A DNA stretch of 12,000 bases from Neocallimastix lanati (nom. inval.) (taxonomy: Eukaryota; Neocallimastigomycota; Neocallimastigomycetes; Neocallimastigales; Neocallimastigaceae): the NCBI GenBank assembly GCA_016946835.1, contig JACVTC010000076.1, positions 453,001 to 465,000 on the forward strand, in the 5' to 3' direction. Numbering within the stretch: the stretch's first letter is position 1; the number at the start of each line of letters is the position of its first letter. The notes under the pieces are model-generated. The model saw only the letters and a list, made by a program, of their open reading frames with translations. It had not been told where the DNA came from and did no database searches. The translations under genes were made by a program, and so were the position numbers. Below are positions 1 to 8,479 of this stretch, piece after piece.

Positions 1-99
1 ATAAAATAAAATAAAATAAAATAAAATAAAATAAAATAGATATTGAATATGAATATAAAGTACAGATTGAATAAAATAAAATAAAATAAAATAAAATAA
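1..99. repeat. ATAAA pentanucleotide satellite, two blocks
   Basis: Bases 1-38 are an uninterrupted run of the pentamer ATAAA, and 71-99 repeat it. A 32-base interruption between the blocks contains GATATTGAATATGAATATAA. The array runs off the left edge of the window, so its full length is unknown. It looks like a plain microsatellite. Confidence 0.9.
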
Positions 100-127
100 T
101 ATATTATTTATAAATATACATTTTTAG

Positions 128-162
128 ATCAATTTAATGATGAAGCAGGATTTAATCATTAA
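128..162 (+). CDS. Possible terminal exon of an upstream gene (partial)
   Basis: A pyrimidine-rich ACATTTTTAG ends at 127 and resembles a 3' splice site. It is followed by a short reading frame closing with TAA at 160-162, whose last residues read DQFNDEAGFNH. This piece is visibly less A+T-rich than its flanks. In the same frame a stop lies only about 30 bases upstream, so it could not be a long exon. The rest of the gene would lie left of the window. No product can be named, and chance is a real alternative. Confidence 0.25.
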
Positions 163-164
163 AT

Positions 165-190
165 GAAAAAAAAAAAAAAAAAAAAAAAAA
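165..190. repeat. poly(A) tract after the possible terminal exon
   Basis: A run of about 25 A residues sits a few bases after the TAA at 160-162 and before the 3' end of the minus-strand ankyrin relic. It may mark an intergenic spacer or an old retrotransposed 3' end. Similar tracts occur throughout the window, so it is weak evidence for either. Confidence 0.7.
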
Positions 191-247
191 ATTATTAATT
201 AATTATATTTATTTATATGTAATAAATTAATTAGTTTATATTTTTTT

Positions 248-1034
248 TTATAAGTATTCTACTAAATATTTATATCCACTAAAACATGCATAATTAATAC
301 TTAATTATTATAATAATCTTCTTTATATATATCTGCTCCAAGTTTCACCAAATATTCTATTAAATCTTTATTTCCCCTAAAAGCATACAAAATATAATGG
401 TGTTTCATCATTCCAATTTTCAATATTTATTTCTAATCCATGTTCTACTAAGTATTCTACTAAAAATTTTTATTTCCACTTCTACATGTATTAAATAATG
501 GTGCTTCAGCATTTTTTCGATTTTCTTTATTTATATTTATTCTATGTTTTATCAAGAATTCTACTAAATCTTTATTTCCACTTACATATGCATTAAAAAA
601 ATACTGTATGACCAAATTTATTTATTTTTTTTATTTATATCTGCTCCATGTTCTACTAAATAATTTATGATATTTTTATTCATTTTTTCAATTTTATAAT
701 TTATCCAATAAATAGATCTCTTATTAGAACAATACCATTTTTCATAATTTTTTTTGTTATTTTATATTTATCTTTGAGATTTTTCGATTTAAATTATTAG
801 TAGAAATTTATTTTATTTTTATATAAAATAAGTAGCCATTTAATAAGGTCATTATCATAAAACTTCAAATTATCAAAAATAATTTTTAATAACTCCATTT
901 CATTCTTTTCAATTAACATTTTTTATTAAGGAAGAAAATATATATATCATTTTGATTATCATTTATTAAACTTTTTAATTTTTCAGGTAAAAGTTTCTTT
1001 TCATTATATATTTCTTATTTATGCTATTACTCAT
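248..1034 (-). pseudogene. Decayed ankyrin-repeat protein gene
   Basis: Ankyrin repeats mediate protein-protein contacts. Read on the minus strand, the segment 248-660 gives several degraded 33-residue ankyrin units in shifting frames, with fragments such as NYLVEHGADINKKNK, VSGNKDLVEFLIKHRI, SGNKN, LVEYLVEHGLEINIEN, RGNKDLIEYLVKLGADIY and YACFSGYKYLVEYL. The recurrent G-N-K-D-L-[VI]-E-[YF]-L helix and the H-G-A-D-I-N turn are classical ankyrin signatures. The 5' part (about 680-1034) has a plausible ATG at 1034 and pieces such as LLPEKLKSLINDNQNDIYIF and MLIEKNEMELLKIIFDN, typical of the non-repeat head of such proteins, in different frames. At least five frame breaks or stops interrupt it, many at A or T runs. 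The last unit ends at TAA 248-250. It is almost certainly non-functional. Sequencing error in homopolymers could explain some breaks but not in-frame stops. Confidence 0.75.
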
Positions 1035-1614
1035 ATTTATTTAATTTTCTACTTTATGATTTTTTTTATTTTTTTTTGTTTTAGTTTGTTTTATTATTAA
1101 CTTTTCGTTAATTAATTTTTATTTTCTTATTAAATAAAAATATATATAAATAATAATTGTTATAGATATTATTTAAATGTTTTAATTAAAAATATATATA
1201 AAATAAAATTAAAATAAAACAAAAAAATAAAATAATAAATAAAAGAAAAAATAAAAAGAGAAAAAAAAGGTGTATTTATATAAAAAATAGTTAAAATTAA
1301 AAAATAAAAAAATAATTTTTTTTTCTTTTTATATTTAAAAAAAAAAAAAAAAAATATTAAATTTTATTAAAACAATTTAAGGTTGGACCTAAAAAAGTAT
1401 TATTTATTTTTCTATATATAATATCCATTTTTATATAATTTATAATTTATAATTTTTATTTTTATTTTATTAATTTTTATTTTTTGGACTATTTCATTAT
1501 TAAAAAATATTAAAAAAAAAAAAAAAAAAAAATATTAATAAATAATTATTAATAATTAAAAATACTAAAAATTAAAATTAAAATTTAAATAAAAAAAATT
1601 TTGTTTATATATTG

Positions 1615-1646
<32 letters not shown>

Positions 1647-1763
1647 TTTTTTTAAATGTCTAATTATCTCTTTCTTTCTTTTTATATCTAATTATTAAAG
1701 CTATTTATATAAAAAAAAATAATAAAAATAAACATTAAATCTTTTTTTTTTTTAATTATTAAT

Positions 1764-1814
<51 letters not shown>

Positions 1815-2016
1815 TTTTTAATATTTATATAATATATTAAATAATATATATCTATTTATAATCAAATGTTTACAATTTAAAAACTATTCATTTTTAATTT
1901 TATTATTATTACTAGATATTAATAAAGAATAATTAAACCAATTCAATTAGAAATGTATAATCTTTTGTGTGTTTTCTTTCTTTTTTTTTTTTTTTTTTTT
2001 TTTTTTGTATGCTTAC
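1035..2016. other. Low-complexity A+T-rich intergenic stretch
   Basis: No coding potential is visible on either strand. The stretch is dominated by A and T runs, including A30 at 1615-1644 and T45 at 1765-1809, plus shorter tracts near 1337-1352 and 1511-1531. The only mixed-composition islands (for example GGTTGGACC at 1380-1388 and around 1910-1970) show no open frame, motif or RNA-like fold that I can recognise. Confidence 0.7.
1765..1809. repeat. T45 homopolymer
   Basis: An uninterrupted run of 45 T, the longest homopolymer in the window. Runs this long are length-unstable and prone to assembly miscounting, so the exact count should not be trusted. Confidence 0.85.
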
Positions 2017-2064
2017 AACTTCTAATATTTTTACATTGAAAATCATTCAATGTGAACAGAAGTT
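2017..2064. repeat. Imperfect hairpin between two T tracts
   Basis: AACTTCT (2017-2023) pairs with AGAAGTT (2058-2064), and ACATTGAA (2033-2040) pairs with TTCAATGT (2046-2053) around an AATCA loop. An asymmetric internal bulge of 9 versus 4 bases separates the two stems. T runs lie on both sides (1980-2006 and about 2070-2087). It could be a foldable RNA or the centre of a small inverted-repeat element; function is unknown. Confidence 0.5.
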
Positions 2065-3023
2065 CTCTTTTTTTTTTTTTTTTTTTTACTTAATCTAAAA
2101 ATTATTCCAAGGAATTCATTTTTTCAGTAATGAAATATTAAAAATTATAATTTTTAAAAATTAAAATAATTGTTGAAATTAAAAAAAGAAAAATATTTTT
2201 AATATAAAAAGAAAATATATAAATTAAAAAAAAATAAATATAAAAAAAAATAAAACTTTTATAAAAAAAAAATAAAAAAAAATAAATATATATATATATA
2301 TATAAAAGATAAATAAAATAAATAAAATTGAATAAATAAAATAAGATATTAAAAAAACTAAATAAATAAAATAAAAATAAAACATTTTTAAAAAATCATA
2401 ATATTTTTATAATCTCATATAGATATTTTAAAAATAAAAAATTTAAAAATAAAAATAAAATTTATAAAAGAAAACTATGTTAAATAATAATAAATATTTA
2501 TTATATATTATATACCTATTACAGAAATTTAAACAAATAAAAATTTAAAATAAGGAAGAAAAAAAAAAAAAAAAAAAAAATTTTTTTTAAAATATCATTT
2601 ATATAATATTATTTTAATATTATACATATATTTAAAAATAAAAATTAAAAAGAAAATTATATAAAATAATAATTGTTAGAAGTTCAACATAATATTTAAA
2701 CTTTTGTACATTAAAGTATTATAAATATTTATAATATTTGATTAAGTAATAATTTGTATGTAAAATATAAAAAGTAAAATTTTTTTTATGAAATTAATAT
2801 TTTGAGTCTTTTAAATACTTTATTAAATCATATAAATTAATAAATAATAAATAAAATTTAATTAAATAATAATACATTTTGTTGTGTGCACATCATATCT
2901 TATATTGACTTCCTTAACAGATTAAGAGTCTCATATATCAAGAGACCTATTATTAATTTTAATTTTTAAAACGTTTTAATGATTTTAATTGACTTTATAA
3001 TATAATTAATTATTTTAATATTA
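2065..3023. other. A+T-rich stretch upstream of the gag relic
   Basis: Mostly A/T strings, including a tail-to-tail A then T block near 2551-2588. From about 2880 to 2955 composition becomes more balanced (GTTGTGTGCACATC, then GATTAAGAGTCTC and CAAGAGACC), just before the copia gag relic. This could be leader or LTR-derived sequence of that element. I found no second copy of it in the window, so I do not call an LTR. Confidence 0.5.
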
Positions 3024-3954
3024 ATGTTCCAAAGAATGGCTAAAAGAAAGAATAACAATAATAATCATATTGAAGAGAGTTCGAGTTCATCGAATCCAAC
3101 TGAAAATAAGGACGATGAATCCATTTCTTCATATGATGATGATGATGAATCCAATGATAAAAGGATTATCATAAATAAATATTATGGAAATATAACTATA
3201 TCTGTTTTTGAAATTAAAGATTTCGTATTAGATAAAGAAAATTTCTTAGGTTGGTATGAGCCTTTAAAGAGACATCTCATTGCCAATGATTTAGATATTT
3301 ATATTGAAAAAGAAATCCAATATTCAAATAGGAACCGAAGTCAAATAAAATCGGACAATGCGGTTCAATCATTCATAATAAATAGTTTAGAAAAATAAAA
3401 CCAAGAATATTTACGAGGATGTAAAACTTGTTTATAGTATGATTGATAGATTAAAAAACCGTTTCTATCAATCTGAGCAAGCACTATTAAATATTCTTGA
3501 ATATAAAATTATTAATCTTAAGTTAATAAACAATGACTATATTCAATATATTAATGAATTAAACAATCTTTTCGAACAACATAAATTTAAATCTAATAAA
3601 CTAAAAAGAATTTCCTTTTGATGAGGAAACTAAACTTTTATTTGCAGTAAAATGAATTAGATTGAATTGGTATAAATTCACCACCAATTTAGAGTTATAA
3701 AACTTTTGATGATCTTATTAAAGAATTAAACAAAAGGCATGACTTTTTTTAAAAAAGTCAAAATTTAAGGTCAAAAACTATCGTTGTAAATGATTCAAAT
3801 GTCAATAATATAAATAAAAATAAAACCAAATAATAATAAAAATTATAACAATTCCAATAAAATTTGTAACGAATATTATTGTCATATATGCAAAACTAAA
3901 GGTCACTTTACTGATCATTGTAAATATAATCTTTTAATTTGTAACGAATCCTAA
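3024..3954 (+). pseudogene. Ty1/copia-type retrotransposon gag relic with zinc knuckle
   Basis: Gag packages element RNA into a cytoplasmic particle. The open part starts at ATG 3024 (a second ATG lies four codons on) and runs to TAA at 3396. It has an Asn run, an acidic Ser/Asp-rich head (residues 10-45) and then FLGWYEPLKRHLIANDLD, which resembles the copia gag W..L...L signature. After a stop and a one-base frame shift, 3439-3621 continues with DRLKNRFYQ and helical Leu-rich sequence typical of the same gag family. Further breaks follow, then DEETKLLFAVK and KTFDDLIKELNKRHD. A zinc knuckle, CHICKTKGHFTDHC, is intact at 3880-3921 and fits C-X2-C-X4-H-X4-C. The frame ends at TAA 3952-3954. 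Order and spacing fit a copia gag of about 300 residues broken by stops and shifts. The matching protease/integrase relic is at 6174-6595. Confidence 0.7.
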
Positions 3955-4178
3955 AATTGTTAAGGTTTTAGAGAATTAAATAAAAAATAAAAGTAAAAGA
4001 GACACAAATTTTAATTATTTATTTATTATTTTTTTTTTTATTAATTTTATTAATTGATTGATGATTTTATAAAAAAATTGGTAGCAAAATTTACAACTAT
4101 TTATACTTTTTTTTTTTTCAAGGCATAAAAGTTGTTCTTACCACTAATTTTATATTATTACTTTTTTTTTTTTTTTTT
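3955..4178. other. Spacer after gag relic
   Basis: Degenerate sequence after the zinc knuckle, with short T runs near 4029, 4109 and 4162. In an intact copia element the protease would begin here, but no D-S-G type motif is seen until about 6186. The copia sequence appears to be interrupted in or after this stretch. Confidence 0.45.
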
Positions 4179-4217
4179 TATAATTGATTATAAAATTGAT
4201 TTTTATAATCAATTATA
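4179..4217. repeat. Perfect 17-bp inverted repeat (hairpin)
   Basis: Bases 4179-4195 are the exact reverse complement of 4201-4217, with the five-base loop TTGAT between them. The stem is A+T-only except for one G:C pair. It follows a T tract. It lies at the junction between the copia gag relic and the less A+T-rich antisense block, so it may mark an insertion boundary. Confidence 0.8.
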
Positions 4218-4235
4218 TAAAATAATAAATACAAA

Positions 4236-4990
4236 ATCAATATTACTAATATTTCAGCACCGACCTTCCTAATTAACAAAGGAATCAAGTGCTCCAATAT
4301 TAATATCTTGTATTTAACTAATTCTTGTGTTTGATTTGCCTATTCTAAGTATCCTTTTTAGTATTGGGAACACTCAGGTTTTTCCGTTTACAATAAAAAG
4401 CACCCACTAGAATAATATTAGGAACCTTTGTGATGAACATAAATTCTACCGCCGCCTTGGAATCTGTTATAATCTTTTGGATCTGTTAGCTACTTCTAAT
4501 ATCTCATGGATACTACTATCTCTTGGATAATTCGACTACTAATAACTCATGGATACTACAATATTTTAGTTACCAATAAATTCTTTTCTACTACTAATTT
4601 TTAGATACTAAATTACTCCCTGAACAAATTTTTCATAAACAAATATTCTTTTTGGAACTATTTTTATCTTAAAATCAGTACTTTGGAAAAAACTCTCTTA
4701 GTTTTATCTTAGATTTCTTTTATCCCAGTTTAACTCTTGCCTTGTCTTAGTTATATCTTCTTGCTCTTGACTTAGTTTTCTTGTTGACCTTGTTTATCTA
4801 CCTTGATTAATTATTCCTTGTACTACTACTACTACTATTACTACTACTTTTAGAATCAAAAAAATCTCTATAAATTACTAATAAATAAAGCACCCAGATT
4901 CCTACCAACTACAATAAAATACTACTACTACTTATCACCCAAAAAAATAATTTCTTCTTGCACTACTTTTGCTATCATTTCTGCTTACAC
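4236..4990 (-). pseudogene. Degraded antisense gag-like retroelement segment
   Basis: This block is clearly less A+T-rich than its surroundings, with many CTACTA repeats on the plus strand. Read on the minus strand it gives broken pieces that look like a Gag protein: MIAKVVQEEIIFLGDK near the 5' end, a Gln/Glu-rich piece LSQEQEDITKTRQELNWDKR, then EILEVANRSKRL followed by QIPRRR, and GAFYCKRKNLSVPNTKK. The last resembles a retroelement zinc knuckle that has lost three of its four metal ligands; only the second cysteine remains. Downstream comes ANQTQELVKYKILILEHLI. Stops and frame changes separate the pieces. A Ty3-type Gag is the best guess, but it could be another decayed Gln-rich gene. It lies inside the gap of the plus-strand copia relic, in the opposite orientation, as expected of a nested insertion. 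Confidence 0.4.
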
Positions 4991-5477
4991 TTTGTTAAAA
5001 TACCATCAAAAAAAAAAAAAAATATATATATATATTTTCTTTATTTATATATATTTAATATCAATATTATTTAGTAATTAAATTTCATGTTATTATTTCA
5101 AAAGTATCAAATTTTAATTATGAAATGCTATTATTTGTTTAAATATAATATTATAAAAAAAATAATTTTGTATTATTATAATTTATAATTTATATTATGT
5201 TTATTATTTTTATTATTAATAAATATAAAAATTAATATATCATAATATTAAAAAAAAAAAATTTTTTTTTTTTTTTTTTCGAATATATTTTATACTGAAG
5301 ATATTTCTTTCATAATTTCTTTTAATTAATTTCATTGCTTCTATAGTAGTTTTTACTTTTTATTTTAGGAAATGAGAATTCATATGAATCTCAGTAAGAG
5401 TAAATAAATTTAAAAATGGAGTATATTACATGTTCCGGTTTCATTAAGTTAAAAATTAGATATGAATTTTTTTTTTT

Positions 5478-5492
5478 AAAAGGATATAATAG

Positions 5493-5524
<32 letters not shown>

Positions 5525-5534
5525 TATAATAGTT
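5478..5534. repeat. Direct repeat of AAAGGATATAATAGTT with T tract
   Basis: AAAGGATATAATAGTT occurs at 5478-5493 and again at 5518-5533 (40-base period), each copy preceded by a T run. It is a small slippage-type tandem duplication. Confidence 0.7.
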
Positions 5535-5553
5535 AAAGTAAAAATATTTAATT

Positions 5554-5568
5554 AAAAAAAAAAAAAAA

Positions 5569-5604
<36 letters not shown>
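5554..5604. repeat. A16-GC-T33 homopolymer palindrome
   Basis: A run of 16 A (5554-5569), then GC, then 33 T (5572-5604). It can fold back on itself around AAGCTT and is a hot spot for replication slippage and assembly error. Confidence 0.8.
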
Positions 5605-5605
<1 letters not shown>

Positions 5606-6173
5606 TTAATAGCTTAATAAGTTTTATCATTAATAATATAACAAGATAATTAATTATCTATATTAGAGTAATCTATAATTATAGTAATATTATACTTTAA
5701 ATATTTATTTAGCATTTATAAAAATGTTTTTAATTTTTAGAAAGATCAATTATTTGTAAATAGACCATCATATCCAACTAATTCTGTATTATTTAAAGTT
5801 TTTTATTTTATTAAAATTTTTCTTTTCTATTATTAATATTTTTCATAGTATTAGTGTTAGTATTATTAGTATCATTATTAGTATTATTATTATTATTTTT
5901 ATTTTTTTGTTATAATTAAAATAATTTACTTATGGATAATTTATTACTACAACATATCATAATTGAAAGAATAATAATTTTTTCTATTAAATATAAAAAA
6001 AAAAAAATATCAAAATTATGATAAACTTTCATTAATAACCACAATATTTGAATTTTTTTTTGAGTTTAAAAAGGTTTTTGGAAATCGTAGTGTTGATAGT
6101 CTTGTCATTAAATATTCCACTCTTTTTGTCTAGTTGTACTTTTCATTTATGAAGATGAAGGAATTCTTTTTTT

Positions 6174-6595
6174 GATTTAGAAAAAATGGACTCTTGTAGC
6201 ATATATATCTTCACAATTTTTTTCAACTTCTACCAGAACCATTAAAAATATTTCAACTTTATTCACTAAAAGATATGTAATAATGGAATAGTGAAAGTAA
6301 TGGATGTCAAACAGAATTTACTCTCAGTAAAATTAATAACATACCAATCACTATCATTCTTATTTTCTTGTGAAATATATAAATAAATTGTAGATTTTCA
6401 ACATAATTTGATATAGGATATTGTTAACAATAAATTTGTTAGAAATAGAAATATTTTTGGATTAATAGAGAAATAAAATTATAGAATATCATCATCTATA
6501 AATGAATAGAAATAGTATTTAAAAATAAAAATTACCTACATAGTCATGGAATATATTAAAAATAATGGGTTTATACAATCAATGTAACTTAGGGG
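6174..6595 (+). pseudogene. Ty1/copia protease and pre-integrase relic
   Basis: In copia elements an aspartic protease (D-S-G-A/S) is followed by the pre-integrase segment with an N-L-L-S-V core and then the integrase zinc finger. Here, in one frame from 6174, the sequence reads DLEKMDSCSIYI, where DSCS sits at the place of the protease active-site D-S-G-[AS]. About 35 codons on, after two in-frame stops (6243 and 6270), comes GIVKVMDVKQNLLSVKLIT, a good match to the copia pre-integrase core at about 6276-6332. Just before the protease motif a neighbouring frame reads KKWTL, the usual lead-in to D-S-G, so a frame change has occurred there. Near 6541-6575 a piece reading TYIVMEYIKNNG may be the degraded H-H zinc finger. 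The Gly of the protease motif is replaced by Cys and the frame is broken, so it is dead. It shares strand and family with the gag relic at 3024-3954. Confidence 0.6.
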
Positions 6596-6812
6596 CGAAT
6601 TAATTTAAACATATTAAATATATTAATAAATTTAATAATAAAAATATTCAACTTTTATAATTATATAGGATTAAGAGACTAAAAATATTATCAAATTATG
6701 TTGAGAGAAGGAGAAGATTCTTTTAAACAAAATGTAAACCTATCAAACTATTTCAATTCTTTTTTAAATATATTTAAAAGAACAAAACTTTTCTTTTATT
6801 AATTAAAGATTT

Positions 6813-6849
<37 letters not shown>

Positions 6850-6883
6850 TAATAATAAAAAACAACAAATAATATTAAAGTAG
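6596..6883. other. A+T-rich spacer before the left inverted-repeat arm
   Basis: No coding signal. An A tract of about 27 bases runs from 6819 to 6845, close to the outer end of the left inverted-repeat arm at 6884. Confidence 0.6.
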
Positions 6884-7243
6884 TTTTTTCTTTCAAATTT
6901 ATTAATATTAATTATTATTATTATTATTAATTATTATTTATTATTGTACGAATATTAAATATTTAAATAATTTATTAATTTAATTACTTCATTCAATTTC
7001 AATAGTATTGTTAATATATTAAATTATTTTTTTTTTATTAATAGTATTGTTAATATATTAAATTATTTTTTTTTTATTTTATTTTTAATTTATTACCAAT
7101 AAAATTTATTATATTTAAGTTAATAGATATTATATTTAATGTAATATAATATAATATATTTAATGTCATAGCATAGAACTATTTATGTTAAAGGCAAATT
7201 TTAATTCATTAAATATATTTTGGTATTATAATATATGTAATAT
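6884..7243 (+). mobile_element. Left arm of a long inverted repeat (about 360 bp)
   Basis: This segment is the near-exact reverse complement of 10880-11247. Matching landmarks in the same order include TTTTTTCTTTCAAATTTATT at the outer end, TGTACGAATATTAAAT, two tandem copies of a 38-base unit (TAGTATTGTTAATATATTAA plus T10), TTACCAATAAAATTTATT, TGTCATAGCATAGAACTA and TTTTGGTATTATAATATATG at the inner end. By eye the arms differ only in a patch of the ATT-rich tract near 6925-6940 and in a 10-base indel (AGAAAATGTT present in the right arm only). Even the T10 runs agree in length. Such arms could be the terminal inverted repeats of a DNA transposon or large MITE-like element carrying the gene between them, or two copies of one short element in opposite orientation. 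No transposase and no clear target-site duplication are seen. Confidence 0.85.
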
Positions 7244-7410
7244 ATAATTTAGAAAATATTTTTATTATTAAATATAAAATAATAAATAATAATATAAGGA
7301 AATTTCAATAGAATTGTAATTCTGTAAAACAACTATTCCATAAAGTTAAAATAAAAATTAAATTATATATATATTATAGATTTATCTAATATTTATTATT
7401 TTATTTGCTG

Positions 7411-7687
7411 TTAATTAATTGAATAAATATATAAATTATATAAATAAATCATTTTAATTAATTGAATAAATATATAAATTATATAAATAAATCATTTTAA
7501 TTAATTGAATAAATATATAAATTATATAAATAAATCATTTTAATTAATTGAATAAATATATAAATTATATAAATAAATCATTTTAATTAATTGAATAAAT
7601 ATATAAATTATATAAATAAATCATTTTAATTAATTGAATAAATATATAAATTATATAAATAAATCATTTTAATTAATTGAATAAATT
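7411..7687. repeat. 43-bp minisatellite, six full copies plus partial
   Basis: The unit begins ATTGAATAAATATATAAATT and ends ATCATTTTAATTA. Unit starts fall at 7418, 7461, 7504, 7547, 7590 and 7633, with a truncated seventh at 7676 and a part-unit (TTAATTA) before the first. I see no difference between copies, so the array is young or kept homogeneous. It lies inside the inverted-repeat pair, on the 3' side of the LRR-chitin-binding gene. No reading frame runs through it without stops. Confidence 0.95.
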
Positions 7688-8312
7688 TCAATAATTTCAA
7701 TTCTAAGCTAAAATGTCTTGAAATTATGTTTGTTTGTATCATTAGAGTTTCTTTTTTTTTTTGTTTTTTTTTTTTCTTCTTTTTCTTCTTTTTCTTTTAC
7801 ACACTCAGTATCAAATATCAACTATACATATGGAATAACCACCATTATTTTAAAACATGAAATAAAATTTTGTTAACTTTATCACTTCCTCTATTTAAGA
7901 TTATTATAATTTTTTAAATTCAATAATACAATAAGATTATAAAAAAAAAAAAACATATAGATTATATTTATATATTAATATTTGTTATTTATTTATTTAT
8001 ATATTTATTTTTATATTTTTATTTATGGTCATTGTTTTTCTTTTTTTTTTTTTTTTTTTTTTTTAATTATTACTATTATTATTATTATTATTAATATTTT
8101 AAACGATTTTAATTCATAATAGGTATAATATTTTTAATATATTAATATTATATATAGTTTAATAGATATTTTAATTATTTTTTAAAAATGTCAAGTTAAT
8201 TAAAATATATATATATATATTATAAAAATTTAAAAAATATTCATATAGTGATAAATTTATTACAATAAATTTTATTTTAATTAACTAATAATAATCTTAC
8301 TTTATAATTTAT
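7688..8312. other. A+T-rich 3' flank, no gene seen
   Basis: It contains a polypyrimidine tract (about 7749-7798, T with TTCTTCTTT), a short balanced piece around 7799-7860 without an open frame, and a T24 run (8041-8064) followed by ATT repeats. Nothing codes on either strand as far as I can tell. Confidence 0.6.
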
Positions 8313-8422
8313 GATTATTTTTTATTTTTAATTTTATTTAATATATATAAATATAATGATTTCAATGATTATTTTTTTATTTTTAATTTTATTTAATATA
8401 TATAAATATAATGATTTTAATG
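8313..8422. repeat. 54-bp tandem duplication
   Basis: A unit starting GATTATTTTTTATTTTTAAT and ending AATATAATGATTTCAAT occurs at 8313-8366 and again from 8367 to about 8420. The copies differ by one T in a T run and a C/T change near the end. It lies just downstream of the stop of the LRR-chitin-binding gene and may fall in its 3' UTR or terminator region. Confidence 0.85.
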
Positions 8423-8479
8423 TAGTGTAATATTGAAAAAAAAAAAAAAAAAAAAACTTATTTTAATAATTTTTTTTTT

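Larger units (their letters stand above)
4991..6060. other. Low-complexity stretch with scattered short open pieces
   Basis: No gene can be called. A/T runs dominate, such as T24 around 5493-5516 and A16-GC-T33 at 5554-5604. Two short pieces are less degenerate. On the minus strand, about 5275-5360 reads KVKTTIEAMKLIKRNYER. On the plus strand, a splice-acceptor-like TTTTTAG ending at 5740 precedes KDQLFVNRPSYPTNSVLF (5741-5794). Neither is long enough to identify. An ATT trinucleotide-rich patch lies at about 5845-5905. The apparent open frame on the minus strand at 5391-5630 is mostly homopolymer translated as Lys/Phe and is not a gene. Confidence 0.5.

Noticed and set aside
2877-2960. Possible LTR end (TGTTGTGTGCACATC) and primer-binding site (ATATCAAGAGACC) before the gag relic
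   Set aside because: No matching second LTR was found in the window, and the tRNA-complementary match is too weak to call.
5370-5392. Palindrome GAGAATTCATATGAATCTC as a regulatory site
   Set aside because: It has a core of 12 bases with one unpaired base, stands alone, and has no neighbouring gene to control.
5391-5630. Minus-strand open frame of 79 residues
   Set aside because: Most of it is homopolymer read as Lys and Phe runs; no coding signal remains outside these.
7411-7687. CRISPR array
   Set aside because: The 43-bp units are contiguous with no unique spacers, and the genome is eukaryotic; it is a minisatellite.
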